Positions 17,278 through 23,882 of a stretch of DNA of 64,000 nt are shown one piece after another. The stretch comes from Massilia sp. KIM (lineage in GTDB: Bacteria; Pseudomonadota; Gammaproteobacteria; Burkholderiales; Burkholderiaceae_D). The stretch is taken from assembly GCF_002007115.1 (NCBI RefSeq), contig NZ_MVAD01000002.1, forward strand, positions 248,001-312,000. Reading direction: 5' to 3'. The notes beneath the pieces are model-generated. The model did no database searches. It was not told where the DNA came from and worked only from the letters and a program-made list of their open reading frames with translations. Positions within the stretch are counted from its first letter, which is position 1, and each line of letters begins with the position of its first letter. Made by a program: the position numbers and the translations under genes.

Positions 17278-18486
17278 TCAAGGCTGCAGGCGCTGGCGCG
17301 TCCAGCTGCCGTCGGCCTGGCGCTCGTAGACGATGCGGTCGTGGAAACGCGAGCGGCGGCCCTGCCAGAACTCGAGGCGTTCCGGCACCAGGCGCCAGCC
17401 GCCCCAGTTGTCGGGGCGCGCCGGATCCTCGCCGGCCTGCTGGGCCACCGCCTCGTAGTTGCTTTCGAGGGCGGCGCGGTTCTCGATCGGCGCGCTCTGG
17501 CGCGAGGCGATCGCCGACAGGCGGCTCTTGAGCGGACGGCTGCGGAAATAGCGGTCGCTTTCCTCGGCCGAGGTGCGCTCGACCCGGCCCTCGATGCGCA
17601 CCTGGCGCTCCAGCTCGCTCCAGAAGAAGAGCAGGGCGGCCTGGGGGTTGGCCGCCAGGTCCTGCGACTTCTTGCTCTCGTAATTGGTGTACCAGGTGAA
17701 GCCGCGCTCGTCGAACTGCTTGACCAGCACGATGCGCGAGCTGGGGCGGCCGTCCGGGGCGACCGTGGCCAGCGACATCGCGTTCGGCTCGTTGACCTCG
17801 GCCTTGAGCGCCTGCTCGAACCACTTGGTGAACTGGAGCATCGGGTCGTCCAGCACGTCGTCCTCGCTCAGGCTGGCCTGGCCATAGTCCTTGCGCAGGT
17901 CGGCCACCGCCTGGCCGATGGCCGAGGTGTCCTTGGACTGGGCCTGGGGCGCGGCCCCGATGCCGCGGCGCGCCTGCATGGCGGCGCCCAGCCTGGCCAT
18001 CTGTTCCGGCGAGAACAGGCGCAGCGCCATCGGCGCGACCACGCTTTCCTCGCGTTCCATGTGGGAGGTGTAGCGCTGCACGAAGCGCTGCACGGCGCTG
18101 GCCGAGAGCGTGGCTGCGCCGCCTTCCTTGATCAGGCTGAGCTGCTCGTGCAGGTCTTGCCACAGCGCGTCCATGTCCTTGTGGTCCTGCAGGATCACCG
18201 GAACCAGGGCCTGCAGGGTGGCGGCGTCCTCGCCCTGGGCGACCGCGCGCAGCATCGGTATCAGATCCTGCTCCTCGTCCTCGTGGTGCAGGTGGGCGGC
18301 CTTGTCGAAGTAGCGCAGGATGGCCTCGGCCGCCTGGCGCGCCTGCTCGTCCGCGCCATGCTCGGGCAGGTGGGACAGCAATCTTTCCAGCGTGCCAAGC
18401 TGCTTGCGGATCCGGCCGTGGCAGTGCTTGAGCACGGCGATCGGCTGGTCGAAATCGGGGGCGGCGTCGTGCAGGACCTGGTTCAT
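17278..18486 (-). CDS. pdxH: Hemerythrin-like domain fused to pyridoxamine 5'-phosphate oxidase
   Basis: A 402-residue two-domain protein. Residues of about 10-170 are a four-helix hemerythrin/HHE domain with di-iron-type ligands: His21/His23, H-L-H-H-E-D-E-E (His65-Glu72), Q-D-H (His102) and S-H-M-E-R-E-E (His142-Glu147). Residues of about 192-402 align along the whole length of PdxH (218 residues in E. coli). The FMN loop (R-I-V-L-V-K then Y-T-N-Y-E-S-K-K), W-G-G-W-R-L and the late E-F-W-Q-G-R-x-S-R-x-H-D-R motif are intact. PdxH oxidises PNP/PMP to PLP using O2 and releases H2O2. The joining of an O2- or iron-binding domain to an O2-consuming flavoenzyme is unusual. No Shine-Dalgarno precedes ATG 18486. 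An internal ATG at 17979 could give PdxH alone. Confidence 0.92.
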   Translation of the reverse strand: MNQVLHDAAPDFDQPIAVLKHCHGRIRKQLGTLERLLSHLPEHGADEQARQAAEAILRYFDKAAHLHHEDEEQDLIPMLRAVAQGEDAATLQALVPVILQDHKDMDALWQDLHEQLSLIKEGGAATLSASAVQRFVQRYTSHMEREESVVAPMALRLFSPEQMARLGAAMQARRGIGAAPQAQSKDTSAIGQAVADLRKDYGQASLSEDDVLDDPMLQFTKWFEQALKAEVNEPNAMSLATVAPDGRPSSRIVLVKQFDERGFTWYTNYESKKSQDLAANPQAALLFFWSELERQVRIEGRVERTSAEESDRYFRSRPLKSRLSAIASRQSAPIENRAALESNYEAVAQQAGEDPARPDNWGGWRLVPERLEFWQGRRSRFHDRIVYERQADGSWTRQRLQP

Positions 18487-18561
18487 TGTCGTATTGTTGA
18501 CACGCGAAAATTTTTGATTGACTAGGTGTTATTTTAGTGCAGTCACGAAAATTCCGTCCGG

Positions 18562-18567
18562 TAAAAT
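18562..18567 (+). promoter_or_regulatory. -10-like box abutting tcdA (possible leaderless start)
   Basis: TAAAAT lies exactly 6 nt before ATG 18574, so transcription would begin at or next to the start codon. No Shine-Dalgarno is placed properly (only AGGG touching the ATG). The -35 region is weak. Confidence 0.4.
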
Positions 18568-18573
18568 ATAGGG

Positions 18574-19461
18574 ATGAACACCATCAACACGCATATCTTC
18601 GCGGCAGCATTGGAAGAGGAAGTCGACTTCGCGCGCCGCTTCGGGGGCATCGCTCGCCTGTATGGCGAGCGTGCACTGGAACGTTTCCGCGCGGCGCACG
18701 TTTGCGTCATCGGCGTGGGCGGCGTCGGCTCGTGGGTCGTCGAGGCGCTGGCGCGCAGCGCCATCGGCCACCTGACCCTGATCGACCTCGACAACGTGGC
18801 CGAATCGAACGTCAACCGCCAGATCCAGGCGCTCAGCTCGACCATCGGCCTGCCGAAGATCGAAGCCCTGCAGCGTCGTATCGCCGAGATCAATCCCTTC
18901 TGTAAGGTCACCCTGGTCGAAGACTTCATCGACGTGGACAACATCCCGGCGATGGTGGCGGACAAGGGCTTCGACTACGTGATCGACGCCATCGACAGCG
19001 TCAAGCCCAAGGCGGCCCTGATCGCCTGGTGCCGCGCCAACGGCATACCGCTGGTGACGGTGGGCGGGGCCGGCGGGCAGACCGATCCGACCAAGGTCGA
19101 GATCCGCGACCTCGCGCGCACCGAGCAGGAACCGCTGCTCAAGAAGGTGCGCAAGATCCTGCGCGCCCAATACGGTTTCGCGCGTGGCGAAAAGAACAAG
19201 TACCACATCGACGCGGTGTTCTCGATGGAGCCGCTGCGCTATCCGGAGAGCGGCGACGCCTGCGCGGTCGATCCCAACAGCGTCACCGGCCTGAACTGCG
19301 CGGGCTTCGGCTCCAGCATGGTGGTGACCGCCACCTTCGGCATGGTCGCGGCCGGCCAGGTGCTGCGCAAGCTGGCCGAGGCCGCCAACGCGGCCGCCAC
19401 CCAGGAGCGCGAGGACGCGGCAGTGCAAACTGTGCAAGGAGTAGAGGCCTTGCTATCATAG
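18574..19461 (+). CDS. tcdA: tRNA threonylcarbamoyladenosine dehydratase
   Basis: A 295-residue E1-like/ThiF-fold enzyme (TcdA, formerly CsdL) that cyclises t6A37 of tRNA to ct6A with ATP. The nucleotide loop G-V-G-G-V-G-S-W-V-V-E, the D-L-D-N-V-x-x-S-N-V-N-R-Q motif and the A-I-D-S-V-K-P-K segment are typical. Length matches the family. Its substrate is made by the Sua5-type enzyme encoded at 4.1 kb. It is divergent from the hemerythrin-PdxH gene over an 87-bp gap and is followed 30 bp later by the FKBP gene. Confidence 0.92.
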   Translation: MNTINTHIFAAALEEEVDFARRFGGIARLYGERALERFRAAHVCVIGVGGVGSWVVEALARSAIGHLTLIDLDNVAESNVNRQIQALSSTIGLPKIEALQRRIAEINPFCKVTLVEDFIDVDNIPAMVADKGFDYVIDAIDSVKPKAALIAWCRANGIPLVTVGGAGGQTDPTKVEIRDLARTEQEPLLKKVRKILRAQYGFARGEKNKYHIDAVFSMEPLRYPESGDACAVDPNSVTGLNCAGFGSSMVVTATFGMVAAGQVLRKLAEAANAAATQEREDAAVQTVQGVEALLS

Positions 19462-19491
19462 GCTCCGTTGAATCCTTCACACGGAACCCCC

Positions 19492-20043
19492 ATGATACGT
19501 CGATCCGCCTTCCTCGCCCTGCTGCTGGCCGCCGCGAGCGTGCATGCGCAGGACAGCACCCAGCAGGACGCCAGCAAGCCTACCACCCAGCCGCCGCCCG
19601 AGACGCAGCAGAGCGCCACGCCGCCCGCGACCCCGCCGGCCACGCCGCCGGTCGAGGCCCCGCCGGTCCAGCCTGAGCCGCCGGCCGCGCCGGCGCCCCA
19701 GGTCGAGATCATCGACCGCGTGGTGGGCAAGGGCAAGGAAGCGACCCTCGGCAGCCACGTCTACGTCAACTACACCGGCTGGCTGCACAAGCCGCTCGCG
19801 CCCAAGCAGCGCGGCCGCAAGTTCGATTCCTCGCTCGACGCGGGGCGCACCCCGATCGATTTCCAGCTCGGCGCCGGCCGCGTCATCAAGGGCTGGGAGC
19901 AGGGCGTGGCGGGCATGAAGGTGGGCGGCAAGCGCACCCTGATCATCCCCAGCGCGCTGGCCTACGGCAAGCGCGGCGCCGGTGGCGTGATCCCGCCCGA
20001 CGCCGACCTGATCTTCGACGTGGAACTGATGGAAGTGAAGTAA
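19492..20043 (+). CDS. Secreted FKBP-type peptidyl-prolyl isomerase
   Basis: A 183-residue protein. It has a signal peptide (about 1-19, ending V-H-A-Q), a Pro/Thr/Ala-rich linker of about 50 residues, and one C-terminal FKBP domain (about residues 72-183). FKBP marks are [18 protein letters not shown], and [11 protein letters not shown]. The active-site aromatic residues are present, so prolyl isomerase activity in the periplasm is expected. ATG 19492 starts a good signal peptide; an ATG 8 codons upstream would spoil it. It is 30 bp downstream of tcdA and 31 bp upstream of cysK. Confidence 0.92.
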   Translation: MIRRSAFLALLLAAASVHAQDSTQQDASKPTTQPPPETQQSATPPATPPATPPVEAPPVQPEPPAAPAPQVEIIDRVVGKGKEATLGSHVYVNYTGWLHKPLAPKQRGRKFDSSLDAGRTPIDFQLGAGRVIKGWEQGVAGMKVGGKRTLIIPSALAYGKRGAGGVIPPDADLIFDVELMEVK

Positions 20044-20074
20044 ATCCCATAGACTCGACAAGCGGAGGACGGGC

Positions 20075-21007
20075 ATGAGAATCGCGAACGATGTCACTGA
20101 GCTGATCGGCAACACACCCCTGGTCAGGATCCGCAAGCTGGGCGCCGGGAGCGGGGCCGAGATCCTCGGCAAGCTCGAGTTCCACAATCCGGCGCACAGC
20201 GTCAAGGACCGCATCGGCCTGGCCATGATCGAGGCCGCCGAGGCGGCCGGGCTGGTCAAGCCTGACACCATCATCGTCGAACCCACCAGCGGCAACACGG
20301 GCATCGCGCTCGCGATGGTGTGCGCCGCGCGCGGCTACCGCTGCAAGCTGGTGATGCCCGAGACCATGAGCAACGAGCGGCGCATGCTGCTGCGCGCCTA
20401 TGGCGCCGAGCTGGTGCTCACGCCCGGTGCCGAGGGCATGCTGGGCGCGATCCGCCGCGCCGAGGAGCTGGTGGCCTCCGACCCGCGCTGCTTCATGCCC
20501 CAGCAGTTCAACAATCCCGCCAACCCCGAGGTGCACCGCCGCACCACCGCCGAGGAGATCTGGCGCGACACCGACGGCAAGGTCGACATCCTGGTGGCCG
20601 GCGTGGGCACCGGCGGCACCATCACCGGGGTGACCGAAGTGATCCAGGCGCGCAAGCCCTCCTTCCAGGCCATCGCGGTGGAGCCGGAGGCTTCGCCCAT
20701 GCTCTCGAAAGGAACCAAGGGGCCGCACCCGATCCAGGGCATCGGCGCGGGCTTCGTGCCGCAGGTGCTCAATACCTCGGCCTATGACGAGGTGCTCACG
20801 GTGAAGAACGAGGACGCCTTCGAGACCGCGCGCGCGGCCGCGCGCGAGGAGGGGCTCCTGGTCGGGATTTCGTCGGGGGCGGCGCTATGGGCCGCGGTGC
20901 AGGTGGCCAGGCGGCCGGAGAATGCCGGGAAGATGATCGTGACGATCATCCCGTCGTTCGGCGAGCGGTATTTGAGCACGGCCCTGTACGCGAACCTGGC
21001 AGGGTAG
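20075..21007 (+). CDS. cysK: Cysteine synthase (O-acetylserine sulfhydrylase)
   Basis: A 310-residue PLP enzyme that makes cysteine from O-acetylserine and sulfide. The PLP lysine is in N-P-A-H-S-V-K-D-R; His replaces the usual Gly before Ser. The substrate loop T-S-G-N-T-G-I-A and the phosphate-binding G-T-G-G-T-I-T-G are intact. The P-E-T-M-S-x-E-R-R segment is more like CysK than CysM, but separation from CysM or cystathionine beta-synthase-like enzymes is not certain. ATG 20075 follows GCGGAGGACGG. It is the last gene of the tcdA-FKBP-cysK row. Confidence 0.88.
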   Translation: MRIANDVTELIGNTPLVRIRKLGAGSGAEILGKLEFHNPAHSVKDRIGLAMIEAAEAAGLVKPDTIIVEPTSGNTGIALAMVCAARGYRCKLVMPETMSNERRMLLRAYGAELVLTPGAEGMLGAIRRAEELVASDPRCFMPQQFNNPANPEVHRRTTAEEIWRDTDGKVDILVAGVGTGGTITGVTEVIQARKPSFQAIAVEPEASPMLSKGTKGPHPIQGIGAGFVPQVLNTSAYDEVLTVKNEDAFETARAAAREEGLLVGISSGAALWAAVQVARRPENAGKMIVTIIPSFGERYLSTALYANLAG

Positions 21008-21140
21008 GCGCCGAGCTTCCGCGTGCGATTTTGGCCCCTGGCCAACGAGCCAACCGGGCCAATGCGGTTGCCGAGGCCAAGGGCGAAATGCATGAGACGT
21101 GGCCGAAGTAGTGGCCGCTACCTGACCCGCACATCGAAAC

Positions 21141-21173
21141 AACGTCGTCCCGGCGCAGGCCGGGACCCAAGTG
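21141..21173. repeat. Single REP-like repeat
   Basis: One copy of the dispersed repeat (ACGTCGTCCCGGCGCAGG... then GGGACCCAAGTG) lies between the convergent cysK and cation-exporter genes. Confidence 0.75.
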
Positions 21174-21213
21174 CCTCAACCTACCACCAGAGCATCACCT
21201 CACCCCGCAACCC

Positions 21214-22236
21214 TCAATGCGCATGCGCCTTCAAAGCGCAATGGTGATGCGTCGTCCCTTCCTCCACCTGCAGCGTGCAGTGATGGATCCCGAAGTCCTC
21301 GCGCAATCGCGCCACGATATCGTCGAGCACCGCATCCCCCGGATACCCTTCCGGCATCACCAGGTGGGCGGTCAGCGCCGTCTCGGTCGTGCTCAGCGCC
21401 CAGATGTGCAGGTCATGCACCTCGTTCACACCGGCCCACTCCGACAGGAAGGCCGACACCTTGCCCGCGTCCACCGACGGCGGCACCGCCGCCATCGACA
21501 GCTGCACCGATTCGCGCAGCAGCGACCAGGTGCCCGCCACGATGACCACCACGATCACCAGGCTCACCGCCGGGTCGATCCAGGTCCAGCCGGTGGCCAG
21601 GATCGCCAGTCCCGACACCACCACGCCCAGCGACAGCGCCGCGTCGGCCGCCATGTGCAGGTAGGCCCCGCGCACGTTGAGGTCGTCCTTCGCGCCTTTC
21701 ATGAACAGCCAGGCCGAGAAGCCGTTGATCAGCACCCCGATCGCCGCGACGATCGACACCGTCGCGCCCACCACCGGGGCCGGCTCGGTGAAGCGCTGCA
21801 CCGCCTCCCAGGCGATGGCGCCGCAGGCCACCAGCAGCAGCACGGCGTTGCCCAGGGCCGCCAGGATGGTCGAGCCGCGCAGGCCGTAGGTGTAGCGGCC
21901 CTTGGGCGCGCTCTTGGTCAGTACCGCCGCGCCCCAGGCCAGCATCAGGCCGAGCACGTCCGACAGGTTATGGCCGGCGTCGGCCATCAGCGCGGTCGAG
22001 TGGGCGATGAAGCCGTAGACGAATTCGATCGCCACGAACAGGATGTTGACCGCGATCGCCAGCGCGAAGGCGCGGCCATTCGTCCCCGGCGCCGGGAGGT
22101 GGTGGTGGTGATGGCCGAGGCCGTGATGATGTCCGTGCCCATGCCCATGCCCATGCCCGTGCCCGTGATCGTGATGATGATCGTGCTGATGGTCGTGGCC
22201 GTGCTGGTGGGAGTGCCCGTGATGGTGATGGGTCAT
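21214..22236 (-). CDS. Cation diffusion facilitator with His-rich N-terminus (zinc exporter)
   Basis: A 340-residue CDF transporter. Residues of about 2-50 are almost entirely His, Gly, Asp and Gln, a metal-binding tail. Six membrane helices follow. The transport-site motifs are D-A-G-H-N-L-S-D in helix 2 and H-M-A-A-D in helix 5, the H-D/H-D pattern of Zn/Cd exporters such as ZitB and CzcD. The C-terminal cytoplasmic domain (about 260-340) also ends in His-rich sequence. ATG 22236 overlaps the stop of the ArsR gene by 4 bp (ATGA), so the two are translationally coupled. Cobalt or nickel cannot be excluded as substrate. Confidence 0.92.
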   Translation of the reverse strand: MTHHHHGHSHQHGHDHQHDHHHDHGHGHGHGHGHGHHHGLGHHHHHLPAPGTNGRAFALAIAVNILFVAIEFVYGFIAHSTALMADAGHNLSDVLGLMLAWGAAVLTKSAPKGRYTYGLRGSTILAALGNAVLLLVACGAIAWEAVQRFTEPAPVVGATVSIVAAIGVLINGFSAWLFMKGAKDDLNVRGAYLHMAADAALSLGVVVSGLAILATGWTWIDPAVSLVIVVVIVAGTWSLLRESVQLSMAAVPPSVDAGKVSAFLSEWAGVNEVHDLHIWALSTTETALTAHLVMPEGYPGDAVLDDIVARLREDFGIHHCTLQVEEGTTHHHCALKAHAH

Positions 22237-22589
22237 GCTTCGAGTCCGGTGGCGGGTTCGGCGATGTGCTCGAACATATTGATGAGCAGGCCGCTGATGT
22301 GGGCGTCGGCGGCGGCATAGAAAACCTGCTTGCCCTGGCGCTCGGCTTTCACGATGCGGGCGGCGCGCAGCAGGCGCAGGTGGTGGCTGACCAGGGAACT
22401 GGACAGGTCGAGCAGAGCCGCGATGTCGCCCACCGCCGTCGGCTGCGCGAGGCAAGCCAGCACGATGCGCAGGCGGGTCGGGTCGCCCAGCAGGTGGAAC
22501 AGGTCGGCCAACTGGTCGATCGCTTCGGCAGACGGTGCTTCCGCCAGGCCGGTGCTGTCGGGTTCGGGGTGCATGGTCGTATTCAACAT
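22233..22589 (-). CDS. ArsR/SmtB-family metal-sensing repressor
   Basis: A 118-residue winged-helix repressor. The recognition region has the family's S-S-L-V-S-H-H-L-R-L-L-R pattern. The last helix carries D-x-H-x10-H-x-x-E, exactly the alpha-5 zinc-site pattern of SmtB-type sensors. No ArsR-type C-x-C site is present in the DNA-binding helix, so zinc is a better guess than arsenite. It is coupled to the CDF exporter gene, its likely target. Start codons at 22589 and 22574 are both possible; a probable operator overlaps the first, which makes 22574 attractive. Neither has a clear Shine-Dalgarno. Confidence 0.9.
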   Translation of the reverse strand: MLNTTMHPEPDSTGLAEAPSAEAIDQLADLFHLLGDPTRLRIVLACLAQPTAVGDIAALLDLSSSLVSHHLRLLRAARIVKAERQGKQVFYAAADAHISGLLINMFEHIAEPATGLEA

Positions 22590-22607
22590 ATGAAGATTTG
22601 TTCACAT
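22588..22607. promoter_or_regulatory. Candidate ArsR/SmtB operator
   Basis: ATATGAAGATTTGTTCACAT is an imperfect 20-bp inverted repeat of TGAA/TTCA half-sites, resembling the 12-2-12 operators of SmtB-type repressors. It lies at the start of the repressor gene and upstream of the divergent SenA-like gene. Confidence 0.55.
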
Positions 22608-22663
22608 GTTAGATCAAAGACGCGAGCTCGGCAAGCGCCGGCTCTGGCAAAAGGAAGAGCGTG

Positions 22664-22692
22664 TTGGTTTTTCGCCGGTGCGGTTCGATAAT
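22664..22692 (+). promoter_or_regulatory. Putative promoter of the SenA-like gene
   Basis: TTGGTT (22664-22669) and GATAAT (22687-22692) have 17-bp spacing. The -10 box ends 6 nt before ATG 22699, with no Shine-Dalgarno, so the transcript may be leaderless. Confidence 0.5.
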
Positions 22693-22698
22693 CCCCGT

Positions 22699-23838
22699 AT
22701 GAATCCCATTGATGCCACCACCGAAGCGTCCTTCCGCAGCGCCGGCCCGCAAGCCCTGGCGGCGGCGCTGGAAGATGCGCGCGCCCGCACGCTGGCGCTG
22801 TTCGATCTTTACATGGCCGCCGGCCTGGACGACATTGCGCGCGTGCCCCTGCTGCCGATCGTGAACCCGCCGCTGTGGGAGCTGGGGCATCTTGCCTGGT
22901 TCGCCGAGTGGTACCTGCTGCGCGGCGCACGTTCGAGCGAGCCCGGCGCGGCGCAGCAGCCTTCCATGCTGGCAGGCAGCGACGCCTGGTTCGATTCCAA
23001 CCAGGTTCACCACGACACGCGCTGGAGCCTGCCGCTGCCGCCCACCCAGGAAGTGAAGGCCTACGCCAGGGCGGTGCTGGACGGCGTGCTGGCCAGGCTG
23101 GCGCGCGAGCCGGCCGGGGACGGGGCGCTGTATTTCTACCGCCTGTGCCTGGCCCACGAGGACATGCACGGCGAAGCTTTCGCCTACACCCTGCAAACCC
23201 TGGGGCTCGACTGGCCCAACCGTCCGCGCGCGCCAGCGCGGCCGCCTGGCGGCGAGTTGCACTTCTCCGGCTGCAGCGTGATCCTGGGCAGCCGGCCGGA
23301 GGCCGGTTTCGTGTTCGATAACGAAAAATGGGCGCATGCGCGCAAGCTGGCGCCCTTCAGCATCGACGCCGGGCTGGTGACGAATGCGCAGTACCTGCGC
23401 TTCGTGGAGTCAGGCGGCATGGCGCCGCAGGGCTGGGAGCGCGGCCCGCATGGCTGGCAGGCGCCGCGCTTCGGCCGGATGGAAGCGCTGGACCCGGACG
23501 AACCGGTGCGCCACGTCAGCCTGCCCCAGGCCCAGGCCTATTGCGCCTGGGCCGGCCGGCGGCTGCCGCTGGAAGCCGAATGGGTGATGGCCGCGCAGTC
23601 CGGCAACCCGGACTTCCGCTGGGGCCAGTTGTGGGAGTGGACCGCCTCGCCCTTCCTGCCCTTCGAGGGTTTCATGGCCGACCCTTACCGCGAGTATTCG
23701 GCGCCTTACTTCGGCAGCCACCAGACCCTCAAGGGCGCGTCCTTCGCCACCCCGGCGCGCCTGCGCTCGCCGGCCTTCCGCAACTTCTACGCGCCGCAGC
23801 GCAGCGACATCTTCGTCGGCTTTCGCACCTGCGCCTGA
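22699..23838 (+). CDS. SenA/EgtB-like selenoneine or ergothioneine synthase family protein
   Basis: A 379-residue nonheme-iron enzyme of the EgtB/SenA group. An N-terminal DinB-like domain carries the three-His iron site: His64 (E-L-G-H-L-A-W) and His153/His157 (H-E-D-M-H-G-E, the HX3HXE motif). The C-terminal FGE-sulfatase fold runs from about residue 190 to the end. Family members join a thiol or selenosugar to trimethylhistidine with O2. The C-terminal segment (W-E-W-T-A-S...R-N-F-Y-x-P-Q-R-x-D-I-F-x-G-F-R-T) resembles SenA more than classical EgtB to my reading. No EgtD, EgtC, SenB or SenC gene is adjacent, so the substrate is unresolved. ATG 22699 has no Shine-Dalgarno. Confidence 0.78.
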   Translation: MNPIDATTEASFRSAGPQALAAALEDARARTLALFDLYMAAGLDDIARVPLLPIVNPPLWELGHLAWFAEWYLLRGARSSEPGAAQQPSMLAGSDAWFDSNQVHHDTRWSLPLPPTQEVKAYARAVLDGVLARLAREPAGDGALYFYRLCLAHEDMHGEAFAYTLQTLGLDWPNRPRAPARPPGGELHFSGCSVILGSRPEAGFVFDNEKWAHARKLAPFSIDAGLVTNAQYLRFVESGGMAPQGWERGPHGWQAPRFGRMEALDPDEPVRHVSLPQAQAYCAWAGRRLPLEAEWVMAAQSGNPDFRWGQLWEWTASPFLPFEGFMADPYREYSAPYFGSHQTLKGASFATPARLRSPAFRNFYAPQRSDIFVGFRTCA

Positions 23839-23878
23839 CGCGGACGCGGACGCGAACGCGAACGTGGACGCGGAAGCG
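23838..23878. repeat. Hexanucleotide repeat (ACGCGG/ACGCGA) in a convergent gap
   Basis: About six to seven imperfect 6-nt units fill the 44-bp gap between the SenA-like gene and the M16 peptidase gene. No terminator hairpin is visible there. Confidence 0.7.
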
Positions 23879-23882
23879 GCCT

